A stretch of 64,000 nucleotides of DNA from Ecdyonurus torrentis. Lineage: Eukaryota; Arthropoda; Insecta; Ephemeroptera; Heptageniidae. The notes below the pieces were generated by a model. The model was given only the letters and a program-made list of their open reading frames with translations. It did no database searches and was not told where the DNA came from. The position numbers were made by a program, and so were the translations under genes. Of the stretch, positions 49,242-63,261 are shown one piece after another. The stretch lies in the NCBI GenBank assembly GCA_949318235.1, contig OX439129.1:21582566-21646565 (forward strand). Direction: 5' to 3'. Each line of letters opens with the position of its first letter. Position 1 is the stretch's first letter.

Positions 49242-52200
49242 ACATGAAATAAGTAAACAAAAGTGTGATGATAAAAAAAATATATTGAATTACGTCATTC
49301 GATTTTGCCAACCTGAATATATCATTAACATTTTATCAGTATGCTGAGGTGCCCAGCTTTACAAATGAAAATGTAAACAAATAAAGTAGACTGTGACTAT
49401 ATACATAGAGTGAACAATTTACACCGTATCATGAGGTTTTATAGTCAATTTAAATATTTTGGCAGCTGTGCATGTTGATAATTTTCTAAAACAAAAGAGT
49501 GTGGTTAATTGAGAGGGCAAAGCGAGTACATACTGCCAAAAAATCATACCGTCATATACAGGCATATAATTTGTTTAACGTGATTACAACTACCCTACTG
49601 TAAATTATCTCGCCGCATTATTTGTGATTTCGCATTCCCAATTGTAAATAGTAAATACGTATATAAAAAAAACTACCAAATTTTTGTGATACATCAGCTT
49701 TAAAGGTGGTCTATTTCAAAGTATATACTTTGCCATATCAGTAATAAAATGTTACATAAGATCATTAAGTTTTAATTATCCTTCTGTTAAGATTTATTTA
49801 CTTTGATGTATTTCACCACATATTTTGTATAAAATAAAGGGAAGAGTTTCATCAATTATATTTATTAACGTACGTTTCTTTTGCATCAATAATTTTTAAT
49901 GAATATATATATATAAAGTATTTTAGTTCAATATTGTGTAAAAATAAATTTCATATTATATAGGTATTTTCTTTTCTATATAGTAAAAGCAAAGAGTAAA
50001 GGGAAGAATTACCACTGTCATGGTATAGCTAATTTAGTATTCTGTTATGTGATCTGTTTTTGGCATGCATTGAAAGAATTTATAGATTCATATTATATTC
50101 TTCTATTTATTCAGGCCAAATCTAAACTTATTAACAAACATATAATTGTACTTCATTGCATTTTAAGTTGGTTACCACTGCTGATATTTTGAGTTTAACT
50201 CGCTGCTTGCCGCTATACATAGAGGGCTTATATATTCTCTTTGCTTGGCACGCGTGCTTATTTGATCAATATTAGCACGAGATACTGCACTGCACGCGGC
50301 TACTTTGTAGTAGCGTCGCGTCCTAACACTGCACTGACTACATTTGTTGCACTATGCTTTTCCTTTTTTTTTTTTTTTTTTTTTATGACACTCAGCCAAC
50401 GTTCGGAGCCAAATTGCCTTGAAAAATGCCACCTTAAATATGGTAGTATAACATCAATAGCTAAATGGATATATATAATATATATTGGTTGGAAGTCAAT
50501 TTTGGACAAGCAATCATAGTAAACTGAGGTGACGTATTGTATGAGATATATCTCAAGTTGTACGTGACATGTGTAAAGCTCTCAGCAGGCAATAATATTG
50601 TGAGAGGACAAGAGAGAGAGAGAGAGAGAGAGATATGCACTCGTATTGAAGGCTGGATCAATTTTGGTTCCTCTGGAGACTAAAATGTTTTAGGTTTAAC
50701 AATCTTTTCTGTTCGTAAAAAAAAAAAATATATAATAATAATGATTGATTTTTTTTTCTAAATTAAATAATATTGGTTTCTTATTTAAGTTGCACGCATT
50801 TTGATATAAATATAAAATTACGTAATAAAGAATTTCTAGGTCTTTATCAATATCTCATTGTAAAGTTAAACTGATTTGATTATATATGACATTTGTTTGG
50901 CATGAAATCAATTATTAATTTATTACAAATCAAATTATACACGATAATATTGTTTATTGTTCCTTGAAACATAAACGTTCAATAATAATAATATGATAAT
51001 TATTACTTACTAGACAAATGTGTGTAGGTTAGTTCAAAAGTGAACATTTTGAAATTTAAATTTTCTTTTTAAATGAATTTTTTGTTGTAATTGTTAAGTA
51101 TACTTGTGATGTAATTGAAAGTAATTATAGATTAACTTTAAGAAATGAGAGTGTGACAAAAGCAATAAAGAAGCTTCTTTATTCCGCTTGACTGCACGTC
51201 AATGACTTTGCTCGCTCTTTTGTTTTGCTCTAGCTCGTTATATTTTACATCATCTCACTTCAGGCTCATCCCGTATCAAGTCGTAACTACATTACTTCTC
51301 AAATTCGATTCCTTACGTTTCCTATGTGCATCAACTTAACTTTATATTTAAATATTTCCACTAAAGGTAACGACCGTTTAAAAAATTGCATTTTGAAAGA
51401 TGTGAAGTGATAATCTCCATAAGGATAAAAATGTTTTCTATAAGTAGTGTAAACGCAGCTTCAATAATCTTATTGTTAGGCGTGTAGTTTTTGGCCACAA
51501 TAACATCAAACTACGTAATGTAAAACATCATAACAGTTTACATCGTGGAAATCTACTTTCCCAAGCAGATGTGACGAATATTAAGTTTTCATCACATTTA
51601 AATATTTATTTTTTGCAAAGCTTACAGCCTTTTTTTTTTCTCCCAACTTTTTAATTTTCATGAATCTGCCAGTTTTGTTATTAAATTTTTTTTTCTGTTG
51701 CTTTTATTTTTTTAATAAAAATTTTGTTTCTTATAATATTTATTTTATATTTTGCTCTGTTGTTATAACCTAACAAGTTCTTTTGTTATTCTTTTCTGGT
51801 GGAAGAGTATTCTACAACAAGTTTTTCAGTTATTATATAATATGTTCATAATATTGCTATTTCATTTTGTGGTTTATAATATTAGATCCTTCTTTTGCTA
51901 ATAAAAAATATAATAATATATATTATATTGCATTATTGGGGACATCTTTCAAACTGACTGTCTAGCCACTATAAAAACAGCTGTGTATTAAAGAACACAA
52001 AATTTACGAGGTTAAAAAAAAATTGCACGTTGTGTTGCGTATTTTATATTAGAAAACAAACAATACCCTTAACATTATTTAATCTGTAAATAACACTAAG
52101 ACTGTAATCTCGCGACCAGGGACGTATTAAATAAAGAAAAAGTATAGGTTCTATTATTTTTATTTAAGTATCACTGCTGCACCCACTATTTATGTAAACA

Positions 52201-52405
52201 ATAATCTAGCTAGAGTAAATTTTATTTCTAGTGATACAAAAATATCAATTTTAAATATGGGATGTTTCTTTATCTTGTGCTAGTAGGCTTAACCATTTTT
52301 ATTATATTGCATTTATTTTTCCTTCCTGTTTTGCCAATTATGGCATGTAATTACAATTTTATTTATCACTAAAATTATTTCTCAAAGTACTAAAAACATT
52401 TATTC
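42252..52405. other. Gene-poor stretch upstream of the receptor start, possibly with its promoter and 5' exons
   Basis: The receptor's first coding exon begins after an acceptor at 42,253-42,252 (minus), so at least one upstream non-coding exon probably lies in this interval, but I cannot place it. Contents: GAA/A run at about 42,687-42,729; T runs near 43,413 and 44,743; (TA)n at about 45,263-45,302; an inverted repeat at 45,307-45,432; A runs at 45,977-46,017 and 49,210-49,238; (TC)n at 47,889-47,924; (GA)n near 50,610-50,632. Confidence 0.5.
45307..45432. repeat. Inverted-repeat element beside a (TA)n tract
   Basis: An arm starting near CGTCGGGTTAGAGCATTAAC (about 45,309) is inverted at the right, ending GTGCTCTAGCCCGACTA at about 45,432. 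About 38 bases pair with a few mismatches. The loop is about 45 bases. The left side abuts (TA)n. It superficially resembles a tRNA D-arm but lacks the rest of a tRNA. Confidence 0.65.
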
Positions 52406-52721
52406 TTAAATAGACCACATAAAACAACATGACATGTTTTTTAATGAATAAATACGAAATGGGATCTTCAAACCTGATGATAATTTTTGCTAGAATGTTA
52501 ATGTAGCTCCACGATAGAGCGTGAAAATACTGTAAAATATGTGATTTGCGTAACTAGTCATGTTTCTGACATCACAAACATGCAAAAATTAGTAAAAAAT
52601 GTTGTGCGGGTTGCATAAATCGAAAATTTCTGATCACTGCTACGGAGCTACTAAAGTTATTTATGTAAGTCCCATCAAGTGTTTTGTGATACAAATGTTT
52701 TCTTCTGGTCTATTCCTTTAA
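52406..52721. mobile_element. MITE family B, copy 2, flanked by TTAA
   Basis: TTAAATAGACCACATAAAAC starts at 52,406, and GGTCTATTCCTTTAA ends at 52,721. The terminal inverted repeat is TTAAA-GAATAGACCA-like. The interior aligns with copies 1 and 3; the central octamer is mutated to TGACATCA. It has no coding capacity. Confidence 0.85.
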
Positions 52722-52959
52722 GTCAGGTTATGGTGACCAATAATAACTATGTTGAGGGAAAAAAAAACTCTTTTTAGCTTTTTATATTAGTACATAACAA
52801 GTTTTTATGAACAATTTTATCATAGTATATTGACAGTCATTTAGATGATAGACTTATTTTATAGCTAAGTCATATGTTTACTTTTATTATCATTTTACTT
52901 TTTTTTTTTTTTTTTTTACGTTATACAATCTAAAAATATACGATTTAAAATATTATTTT

Positions 52960-53096
52960 TGATGACTTTTCAACCCATTACATTTTTAGACAAGGCAGTA
53001 GTTTTTGTTGATGAGAATGATAACACTTATACTTTAACATTGTTTGCTGCTCTCCCTCATGGTGCTATAAAAACGAATCATCCCTATTTCTCTCTT

Positions 53097-53145
<49 letters not shown>

Positions 53146-53654
53146 CCGCAGTCTAATGTTTGGACAAGTCCGCAGTTTTCTTTCTCTATTTATTTTTTAT
53201 TAATAACCCAGCATGATACACTAAGCTGTAGTAAAATTCTGCTTTTTTTAAGCGAGTCTTCTATATCTACTTTCTCTCTCTCTCTCTCTTTATTTTTATA
53301 CATATACTCTCCTGTTCATATATATCTCGTGTTTTATTTAAAGCTACAAGACTGAGTAATTATTAAGGTAGGTGTGAAGCTACAGGTAGGTTTTATGTAC
53401 GCACGTCTTTGCATTGAGAGCTACACTAGAGAGAGCTTTTAACTTTGTGAATAAGAAAGTAATCGCAATTTGAAACGCCCCAGTTTTATTTTTATTTTTA
53501 TACACTTGCCGTAGAAAAAAAAATGTAGCTTTTTACAGAAGAATTCAACTACTTTTAAGTTAAAAATACTGAAAAATAAGTATAAAATCTAACTGATAGA
53601 ATTATTGTAGCTAGACAACATTTTAACTAGAGACAAACAGTAGTATTGAAGCTA

Positions 53655-53685
<31 letters not shown>

Positions 53686-54594
53686 AAAAAAAAATAATAA
53701 CTAAAAATATAATACATACTAACATGGATTTTAATATACAATCAAATGTTCACTTGGGATATTGCACTTTTTTATGTATCTATTTTGTACCCTCTCTTTT
53801 ACCGTTCTATTCTTTGACTATGAAAATTATATCGAGTTTCGATAACAACAAAAATTTATAATATTATTTTGAATCGAGCTGATTGCTGGGGTTTTAAAAT
53901 TGATGTTTTGAGTACTGCTTCAATCAGTTGGCGTATTGTATGATCGCGCAATAACGAGTGGACTACAAAGAGAAATTTTAACTGTATACTGAATGTCAAT
54001 AACACAATATTAAAATTAATGAACTTTTGAACATGAGTAGCGTGAAATAAATTTATTAAAAAATCTCGTTAGTAATTATTTTTCAAGAATTGGATTTCAA
54101 TTTTATGGAAAATTGATTAACTTTTTTATTATTATTTTACTGGATTGTGCTTTTTTTCGCATTATTGAATTTTTTGACCGCTATACCTTCTAAAAAAAAT
54201 TCTACATTATTATTTTAGGTTTAATATCATTTTTTTTCTTCTTTTTTTAATTCTTTTATGTTTATGGAGAGTAAAAATTATATGTCATGATAGAGACTTT
54301 AATTATTATTTTTCATGGTAGAAATCTCGTCCTTAGTAAATTTGAGCCAGAGAATGTTATCTTGACCACAATTGATCACAAAACCACTTCATTGCTGTGT
54401 CACTGATGGCGTGTTAATAATATATTATATATACTGAACAGATTTGACCGCAAGAGTTAAAGCTAAAATATTTTCAAGTCAATTTATGCGGCTTTATTGT
54501 CAACTTTGTGGTATGATAAATTATACAACAATTATCCTTACACCAGACTATTATACATATTTGATCAAGTCTATATATAAGTAGCGCTACCTCA
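52960..54594. other. Non-coding spacer between two MITE B copies
   Basis: It contains (GA)n at 53,102-53,142 and two (TC)n tracts (about 53,273-53,289 and 53,655-53,680). The open frame starting at 52,959 (65 codons) has ordinary composition up to the GA tract, but no recognisable domain or splice context. Confidence 0.5.
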
Positions 54595-54930
54595 TTAAAG
54601 GAATAGACCAAAGGAAAACACAGGCATTTATATCACAAAACACTTGATGGGACTTACATAAATAACTTTAGTTTGTCTCAAAACACAACTGTAGCTCCGT
54701 AGCAGGAATCAGAAAATTTCAATTTATGCAACCCGCACAACATTTTTTATTAATTTTTGCATGTTTCTGACGTCATAAACATGAATAGTCACGCAAATTG
54801 CATACTTTACAGTATTTTCATGCTCTCTCGTGGAGCTACATTAACATTCTGGTAAAAATTGTCATCAGTTTTGAGAACCCATTTCATTAAAAAGCACAAA
54901 ATGTTGTTTTATGTGGTCTATGGCTTTTAA
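54595..54930. mobile_element. MITE family B, copy 3, inverted orientation, flanked by TTAA
   Basis: TTAAAGGAATAGACCAAAGG starts at 54,595, and TGGTCTATGGCTTTTAA ends at 54,930. It is the reverse complement of copies 1 and 2 across the whole length, including ATGTTGTGCGGG and the central TGACGTCA (54,768-54,775). At 336 bp it is the longest of the three and probably the closest to the family consensus. Confidence 0.87.
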
Positions 54931-56784
54931 GTATTTTTGTTGTTTGTTTTTTTGGTATGACTTCTATAATATGTAAATTCATGTTGTAATATTCTGGTCA
55001 AGAACATATAATATGGCTGAAATAGCCGTGTATGTTTCTTAAATAAAAATTATTATATAATACTCTACGTAGCAAAGTTAAGAGAATTGTTGAAATTTGT
55101 CATCGTTCATGTATGCATATACATAGTATAAAAGTCAGCCTATAACGTAGTCCGTACAAACAATTAAACCCAGCTTTATAGAGCTCTGTTCTCTAATTTA
55201 TATTATACGTAAAAATAATGATAATCTAAAATTTTGCAATAAAATTTACAATTACATCCTTTGAATAGCGTAGATTCTAGATTTTATAGGATATTTTATG
55301 ATTGTTATTCATCTTAATGTATTACTTTTTATAGTTTGTTAAATTCCATTAACTTTTATAAAAGAGCAATATTAAAAAGATTACTTTCCGATATAGTGAA
55401 ATGGGTAATTGTATTTTATTCTTTTTCTTTACGTATCCCATTTTGTACATTGACATTTAACAGTCTTTTGAGCACCTGAAAATGTATTAATGTAAAAGAT
55501 TTTTAACATTAAGGAAAATAATTTTCGTCTATTAGTTCATGGTATATTTAACAGTATTAAATAGAATAAGGTAACGTATAGTTATTTGCGTGTTTACTGC
55601 AAAAGTTTCATTAGAGAAAGAAGGCAATGAGGCAAAAATAAGATAAAAATAACTGAAATTAATCCCAAGAAAATGCCAACATAAAAACACGTTAGTGCAA
55701 GGTAATACGTATTACAAAAACATTTCTTTTTAAACAGGGTTGCTTGCAGCGAATTAGCAGCTCTCAAACAAATAAAAACGTAATGAACTCGTTGCCAATC
55801 GATCACATAGGCATTGATGGATGATGCTCTCACTATCGCAAACATGCAAAAACTTCCGCAGGTGTTTGATGTCCGAATTTATCAAAATGAGAAACAAAAA
55901 GATATATATATATATCAACATAATGTTTAAATTTAATAAATATGTATTATAGCTTTTTGAATATATTTTTATTTTAATAATATAAAAGTTAAATTATATT
56001 TTATTTATTTAAAAAATTCATTGCCTAAAGCATTGTGTGTTTGAAAAAACAATTGAAAATAACAAAATACGAATATTTCAGGTTTCTAATAAATAAAATA
56101 TGAACTTGGTTGTTTGCCAAAAAAAAAAAATAATAATAATAACAAACTTTCAATTTATTTTTAAATCATTTTATTATGATTTAAAAACAGGATATTGATG
56201 TTTGAAAAACAAGACGAAAAAAAAAATCAACTATGACGTCATATATAATGTGGATGTTGAAATCTAATATGTCTTTGTAATCACCTTGCTTGCTACCTGC
56301 TCTAACGATTAATCTGCCGTTTTACGTGTCAAAATAAATCCCAAGGTATCTTATATACTGCACGTAATACCACACTGAAATTGTAAACTAGAGCACTGGG
56401 ATTGTATGTGTAGAGTTACAGTTCAACTCTTTTTTTATATAATAGTAAATTTTTATGGTACAGCTAATTGTGTTTATTCACAAAGTTTAATGTAACTGAT
56501 CAGACTTTTTGTTTGTTATATTTTATTTTTGAACCAAAATTAAGCTATGTATAAAAAATTTAGTTCTAACTTTCTCTCTCTCTCTCTCTCTCATTATTAC
56601 AGTATAATAAATTTTACGAGCTTGAGAAATTATGAAATTCAATTTAAATTATAATATTTATTAAAAGTAATAATAAATATTATTATGGTGATATATTTAT
56701 TCAATAGTTAATTAATTTACGTATATGTTTATTTTTAGTTTTGTGTAATTGATTTACTAATGAAGTTTTGTTTGTTTGTTTCAG

Positions 56785-56830
56785 GTAAGTGGATATGCTT
56801 TGTATGACGTCACTCGGCAAGGCTTGCCAA
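56785..56830 (+). other. Possible 46-nt exon between consensus splice signals
   Basis: A good acceptor, (TTTG)n followed by TTTCAG, ends at 56,784. After 46 bases comes CAA|GTAAGT, a near-perfect donor, at 56,831. The segment is less AT-rich than its surroundings and open in one frame (ALYDVTRQGLP). It does not match any midasin segment I know. It could belong to a long non-coding RNA or an unseen gene, or be chance. Confidence 0.25.
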
Positions 56831-58719
56831 GTAAGTGCTGAAAAGTTAATTTCTCGTCTCGTGATTCAATATCCTAATTTACTCTAATTCACTGTACTGA
56901 AAAAAGTGTTGTTGTTTTTTTCCTTTTATAACAATTTGAAATGAATATTTATAGTCATTTTTATAATTAGAATAACGTCAGAATAAAAATACGAAATTCG
57001 GCTCATATTTTTAAAACTTTTATGTATAATCAAGAAAAAAGGAGCAATCTTGGTGTAAAAAAAAAATTCGCTCAATCCAATGGTGCCACTTAGAATTTTT
57101 TATCATGTACAGTTTCCGAGAAAAACTTTTTTTTATGTCAAAAAAAAAAAAAAAAAAAAAAACGTGTATAATCAAGAATAAGAAATTAATTGACTTAAAT
57201 TGTACAGATTCTCTGATAAGCATGTATGCTTTATGATAGAAAATATAACTACTTCTTACCGTATTTTTTTTTTCATTAAAAATATAATACAAAATGGTTG
57301 CATACTTTTTTTTTTTCCAGTGTCAGATTTGATGTTATGATTTATGATCTCAAGGTAAATATTTTAAAATTTTAAGACTAAAGGAACGTACTAGTGTTTG
57401 TAAGCAAAGTTAATTTAAAGTAAATAACTTATACGGCAGTTTAAGTAAGCTCAAAACTTGATACTCCCAAGAAACTTATATATATGTTCTTACGTATATA
57501 AGCAAAAGTCTTAAATTAAGATTATATCTTTTGTATATTTTGATCAACTTACTAAGCAGTACAGATAGCAAATTTTTTTTAAATTAAATTTATAATTAAA
57601 ATTCAATAAAGCTGCCTTGCTTACGTATTGTCAATTTAATTAATCAATTAATTAATTAAAACTGATTAGTGAACATTTTTACGTCTGCGAAAGCAATTTT
57701 TCAAATCTATAATATAAGGTTTTTATCCATTACTTTTATACTAACACGTAATGTAATGGTGCAGACACTGTGACGTAATATTTTATTGTAGTACCTAATG
57801 GTATTGCAATGTTTTCATACGGAAAATGTAACACAATGCTCTATACAAATAAATGGTGTTTCTATAATAACGTAACAATTTTATAACACATTTCTGCTCA
57901 TCAGTAAATTAATACATAGCACGCTTGTAATTATTTTAAATTTTTTGTAACATTTATATTTGTGACTGGTTATACAATCACGTGTTAATTAAATTAGTAA
58001 TGTACTAAAATACTGTCACATAACCATGCTAAAATAAATAAGAACGAAATGAAATTTTACTTCACTTTATTGATATATAAATATTTATTTAAATATATTT
58101 ACTTTTTAATAATAATAATATGTAAAATAGTTAATTATAAACAAAACGTATGATTAAATAAATATAAATATATTATTATATACTAATATTTATACAAAAT
58201 GAATATATATATATATTTAATTTAAATTTTAATTAATCTAGTTTATCATATGAGTGTGAATATCAATAGGAAACATTATTACATTTTGTTGTTGAAAATT
58301 CTCTCGTTTCAACGAACAAAATATTATCACAACCAACACACCATTTCAAAACTGAAATATTTAATTTATGTAATTCGCTTGAAAAATTAATGTAATAATA
58401 ATATGTATAGTCGCTGTGACACATTCAGTATTATTTTGTTTATTATTATATATGGCATGGCATTGTTATTACATGTTTATAAATATGGTAGATTGATTCA
58501 GTAATATAATCTTGTATTAAAGTTTTTAATTAGTTTTCAAAACGTTATAGATAAAGAAAAAGTAATAATAATGGATTTAAAAGAGGAAAAAAAAATATAA
58601 TATAAGACAGATTGTTTAAGATATAAAAATGAATTTCATTAGTCTTTAAATATTTTTAATTCATAATCTGGTTGCGAGAGTTAAAAAAAAAAAAGTGGCA
58701 AAAGAGAAGAAGAGAATTT

Positions 58720-58753
<34 letters not shown>

Positions 58754-60500
58754 AGAAAAAAAAAGTTTGATAGCTGACTATGCAAAGTCAAGCTACCTCA
58801 AAGTTTGTGGAGCGCTTTGTATTTTAATATGACGAATAATTCTGTTTGATGTGAGAGGTTAAGAATCAATGCAGCCGCGCGTCTTACAATGCAGACTTTT
58901 ATTGTACACTGCCTCTTGTTCTCGTTATTTATTTATTTACTTTTTTTTTTTCTTTCTTTCTTTTTTTTTTTTTTCTTTCTTTTTTTTCTTTTTTTTTTTT
59001 TGCTACTACTGTACGGAATTGCATAGTATCCTGGTAGTTATGCAGCCCGCTGCGCAAAAGTATCACACATGCTGCCTATACTCCCAGGAGACTTACAATT
59101 CTAAGAAAGTTACTTCATTTTAATATTCAAAATAGTGAATAACTTTTTATTAAATTGTAATACTGGTTATATAAAAAAGGTTTAATTAATGCAGCATATT
59201 CACTTATTCAGATTTTACTTCATTAAAAAAAAATATAATAATAATAGTTTTAAAAAAAATTCTAGACTTTAAAGTTGATATTGTATTGCACGGTCAATGC
59301 AAAAAAGGTAATATAAATGCAAAAGTTATACTTGAAAGTTTTACTTTAAGTTGTATTTTTATTTTTCTATAATAATATTTCGTTTGTAACTTTGGCTTAG
59401 ATAAAGTTGGAATGAAAGACAAACATGAGTTAGAACAAAAGATGTCACCATGGAGTTTTGAGTTTATATTTCTAGTTCAAATAAAACACCATATACTCGC
59501 CGCGTGTGACGTTTGTATACCCTACACCTTTTGAATGTGACCCAACTTTTTAGTTTCTCTCTACTGCTGTACTATATAATATATAAATATTATATATTTT
59601 TAAAAGTCATATTATTTCACTTTGAAATAGTATAAAATGAAAAACTTTGTCATTGTAAAATGTACGTTACAAATATACACATATATTTGGTGAAATAAAT
59701 TGTCAAGTTCAATAAATTTTATGGTATTTTCGTTCTAGGATATTTTAATTACTTTACGACATTACTTTTTTTTTAAGTACTTTTTTTTTCTTTACTTGAA
59801 AATGGAAATATTTAATGTGTTTTACACTAATTGTTACAATGATTATAACAGTAAAATATATTTTAGCCATAGTTTCATTGCTGCTACTCTGCATATATAA
59901 TACATTGTTCAGTTAAAATATCTAAATCTAGTGTATTAAAATTTAAATGAAACACTGAGGTCAAAAGAACTGGTGTGCTGGTGTTCATTTAATCATCATT
60001 GATTGTGTACCCTAGATTTATCGTTGTTTTTGTTGGAACATGTTACGTACTAACACAACACCATAGAGCTTGTGGTAGGTCAGCCAGATAAACGTAATTA
60101 AGAGAAAAATGTTGGGGAGAGGTTACTATCTCATGTTTTTTTTCCCTACAATAATAAGTTACTAAGGCTTTTAGTTAAGTTATCTATGCTTTGTCCAGCT
60201 TTGCTATACTGATATAGTATGGGGCTTATTTTTTGTTATATACGAAGCATTCAATTATACGTTGTGTGGTTAAAGTAACGTTTAAAAAAAAATCTTGTCT
60301 AATTAGATTTCCAACAGAAGTAAATTAATATATTATTTTCTCTTCTTCTATTTTAACTATCTCAATAGTAGAGCTTCCATAGAACATGGCACGTATAGTT
60401 GCATCTTGTATTAAAGTTTTAATTTATAATGCTTAGAGAGCCTTGCTGTTTGCCATTTTAATGTTCTCTTTCATACGTGCTTACAAAAATAAATAAATAA

Positions 60501-60558
<58 letters not shown>

Positions 60559-61684
60559 GAATCTTTTTCATCTAACTAAAAACATTGCCACGTTAAAAAA
60601 TATATTGCTAAAAGTTAATTTCTTTTATCACATTATATTCTTTTGATTTGGTACTTATATACGTAAATACTTTGTTTATGTATAAAAAAACGACGAGCAG
60701 TTCATTTGCTGGTGGGCTTGAAATGAATGACTTTTATACTTCTTAAAGTGGCTCCCACTTGAGACCGGAGGTTCGTTTTTAAAGATAAATGCAGAAGAGA
60801 GAAAAAAAAAAAAAAAAAATTCTTGACTTTCAAAGTCACTCTTTTTTTCTTTTTGTTGATGAGCGTCGTTTTAATGTCACTTTTCTGTCTGCACTTCACA
60901 AACAGCTTACAATGTAATTGTTACAGCATGAAGCTATACTTCATTTTTCTTGCAAAGTATACTTCAATTTGAAATACCCTCATGCATAAAGCATTTTTAT
61001 GTACACGGGTGATAGAAATTTTATTGCGATTTTCTTCTTTTGAAATCGATATGATGACTTCAAATAAAATATATATTTATATATTATGTTTTGTTTATTT
61101 TTCTTAATCTTACTGAAGAATTAAAACAGTTTTACCGTTCGTAACAACTTAATGGAAAATACAGTGTTATTTTAACGTGTCTCTTCTGTATTACTATATT
61201 CCTTTGAGTCTTTCGAAGTAAAATCAAAAGATCAAGTAGATCACAATGCAGACAAAGCAGCTGTCTTTGTATAGTTAAGAAGTCTTGAATAAACTTTAAT
61301 AATGTCTATATGCAAAGCATCTGCACAGAAATGTTAACATTCAAACATCTCTTAAGCTTTAATTCTATGTTTTCTTGTCCTAATTTGCTCTTGCACATTC
61401 TGTGTAATCAAACCTTTATTTTATGATATTCCCAACTCGACTCTTAAGATAAACATAGAACTAAAAAAAAAAAAAAACGATTTTCAATTTATATTAAAAA
61501 CGTTAAATTATTGTATGCATTACGTGAAAGAATGTATTAATATTTTTATTTCTTGATATAGATTTTTTTTAATCTATCAATATTGTCGTTATATTTGATT
61601 TTTCTCTCTCTCTTTCTCTTCTTTCCATACTTTATAAACCATTTTTCAATATGTTTCATATTGTCTAGTTTACGTATGCTCTAG

Positions 61685-61832
<148 letters not shown>

Positions 61833-62034
61833 ATTCACAACACTTTTCAACACTTCTATTTTGTAAACATATAAAAAAAAAAGTAAGAAACGAAATAAAA
61901 TTTCCTGTCAATCTATAGACTTCTTTCAGACTTAAATATAAATTTTATTATATAGAAGAAGAAAAAAAAATCCACTCGTAGTTTTGCGTCATACAAGATA
62001 TTTATCTTTGGTAAATCCAGTGCGTAAGCTGTCA

Positions 62035-62145
62035 CTAAAGCCCGCGGCATAATATGTCGATATCGATAACGTCGTCGTCGGTCTTAAGGATCAACACCGT
62101 GTAGCAGTGATCAGATATGCCGAGGACGCGCGTAGAATACGAAGA
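62035..62145 (-). pseudogene. Glycosyltransferase family 31 (beta-1,3-galactosyltransferase-like) fragment
   Basis: A minus-strand frame between stops encodes about 36 residues with the core HCYTVLILKTDDDVIDID. GT31 beta-1,3-galactosyltransferases carry a (F/Y)(V/L)LKTDDDVFV-type strand that holds the DxD metal site, often preceded by a cysteine or HC about eight residues earlier. This fits that pattern well. The patch is visibly richer in G and C than the DNA around it, as expected for former coding sequence. The frame is closed by TAA upstream and TAG downstream, no convincing splice sites flank it, and a (TA)n tract lies just upstream (62,172-62,221). It is most likely a decayed fragment; a short real exon is less likely. 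Confidence 0.4.
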
Positions 62146-62167
62146 TTAATATCAACAAACTTATATA

Positions 62168-62222
<55 letters not shown>

Positions 62223-63225
62223 GTATGTAGGATAAGAAGAAAAAAATCTGTTCCTGCTGCTACCATCTTACTATACAATAGCATTGCAAAGGCAAAGATA
62301 ACTTTGCCAAGCTTTTTCCGTGTCATTTTCTTTCTTTCTTTCTTTCTTTTCTTTTCTTTCTTTTCTTTTCTTTTTTTCTTTTTTTTTTTTTTTTTTACAT
62401 TGATAATATTTGTGTTGACTACCAAAAATTGACTCTCAATTGATGGATTTTTAAATTAGAAAAATAGTATTTTCATTTTGGTTTATTTGCATTAAAAATT
62501 GGTAGTTTATTATGTTTATTTTATTGTATAAATTTAAATTGAATTTTGTAAAAATGTTTATATGTATATTTGCCTTAAAATTGACAGATTTTTAGATAGT
62601 TTTTTTTTTTTTTTTTTTTGCATTAAGTTGATGAGATAAAAGCAACTAATTTTGTTTTAATATATCTCAGAAATTAGTTTTTTTTTCTTTTTCTTTCTTT
62701 TCCTCAAAAATTTAGCAGGTGATGTTTAAAAGTGGATAGAATTCTTCCGCTTACCGTTATATTAGTACTTGAAAGTTCAATTCTATGCAATCGAAAGGTT
62801 AATATTTGGCAGTGATTGGTAGCAGTTGGTCTTTGAAATCCGAGATATTCATCTTTTTTGGTTATTGAAAAGGTGTATTGAAGTTCTGTTTTTGTTCATC
62901 ATAGTAAAGATTAGGTTCGGTCTTCATTATTTTTATTATCATGATTATTTTGCCCGCAGCTTCTATGCAGAGTAAAACTTTTTTATTTTATATATAAACT
63001 TAAATATAAAATATAAAAAAAAAAGTAATAAGTTTCAGAGTATATTATTTGCAAAGTAAATACAAATAAATATGAGCTTCTCTTTCGGAAGAAAATGAAA
63101 CAAATGTTCATGGCAAGCAGAGAAGATTGTTTTGTATTATTTTATAGTAAAGACAATTAATCTGCCTTGAGTTGAAATTTATTTTTTACTTTAGACAAAG
63201 TTGAAATAAAATGCTTGGGCAAGTG

Positions 63226-63261
<36 letters not shown>

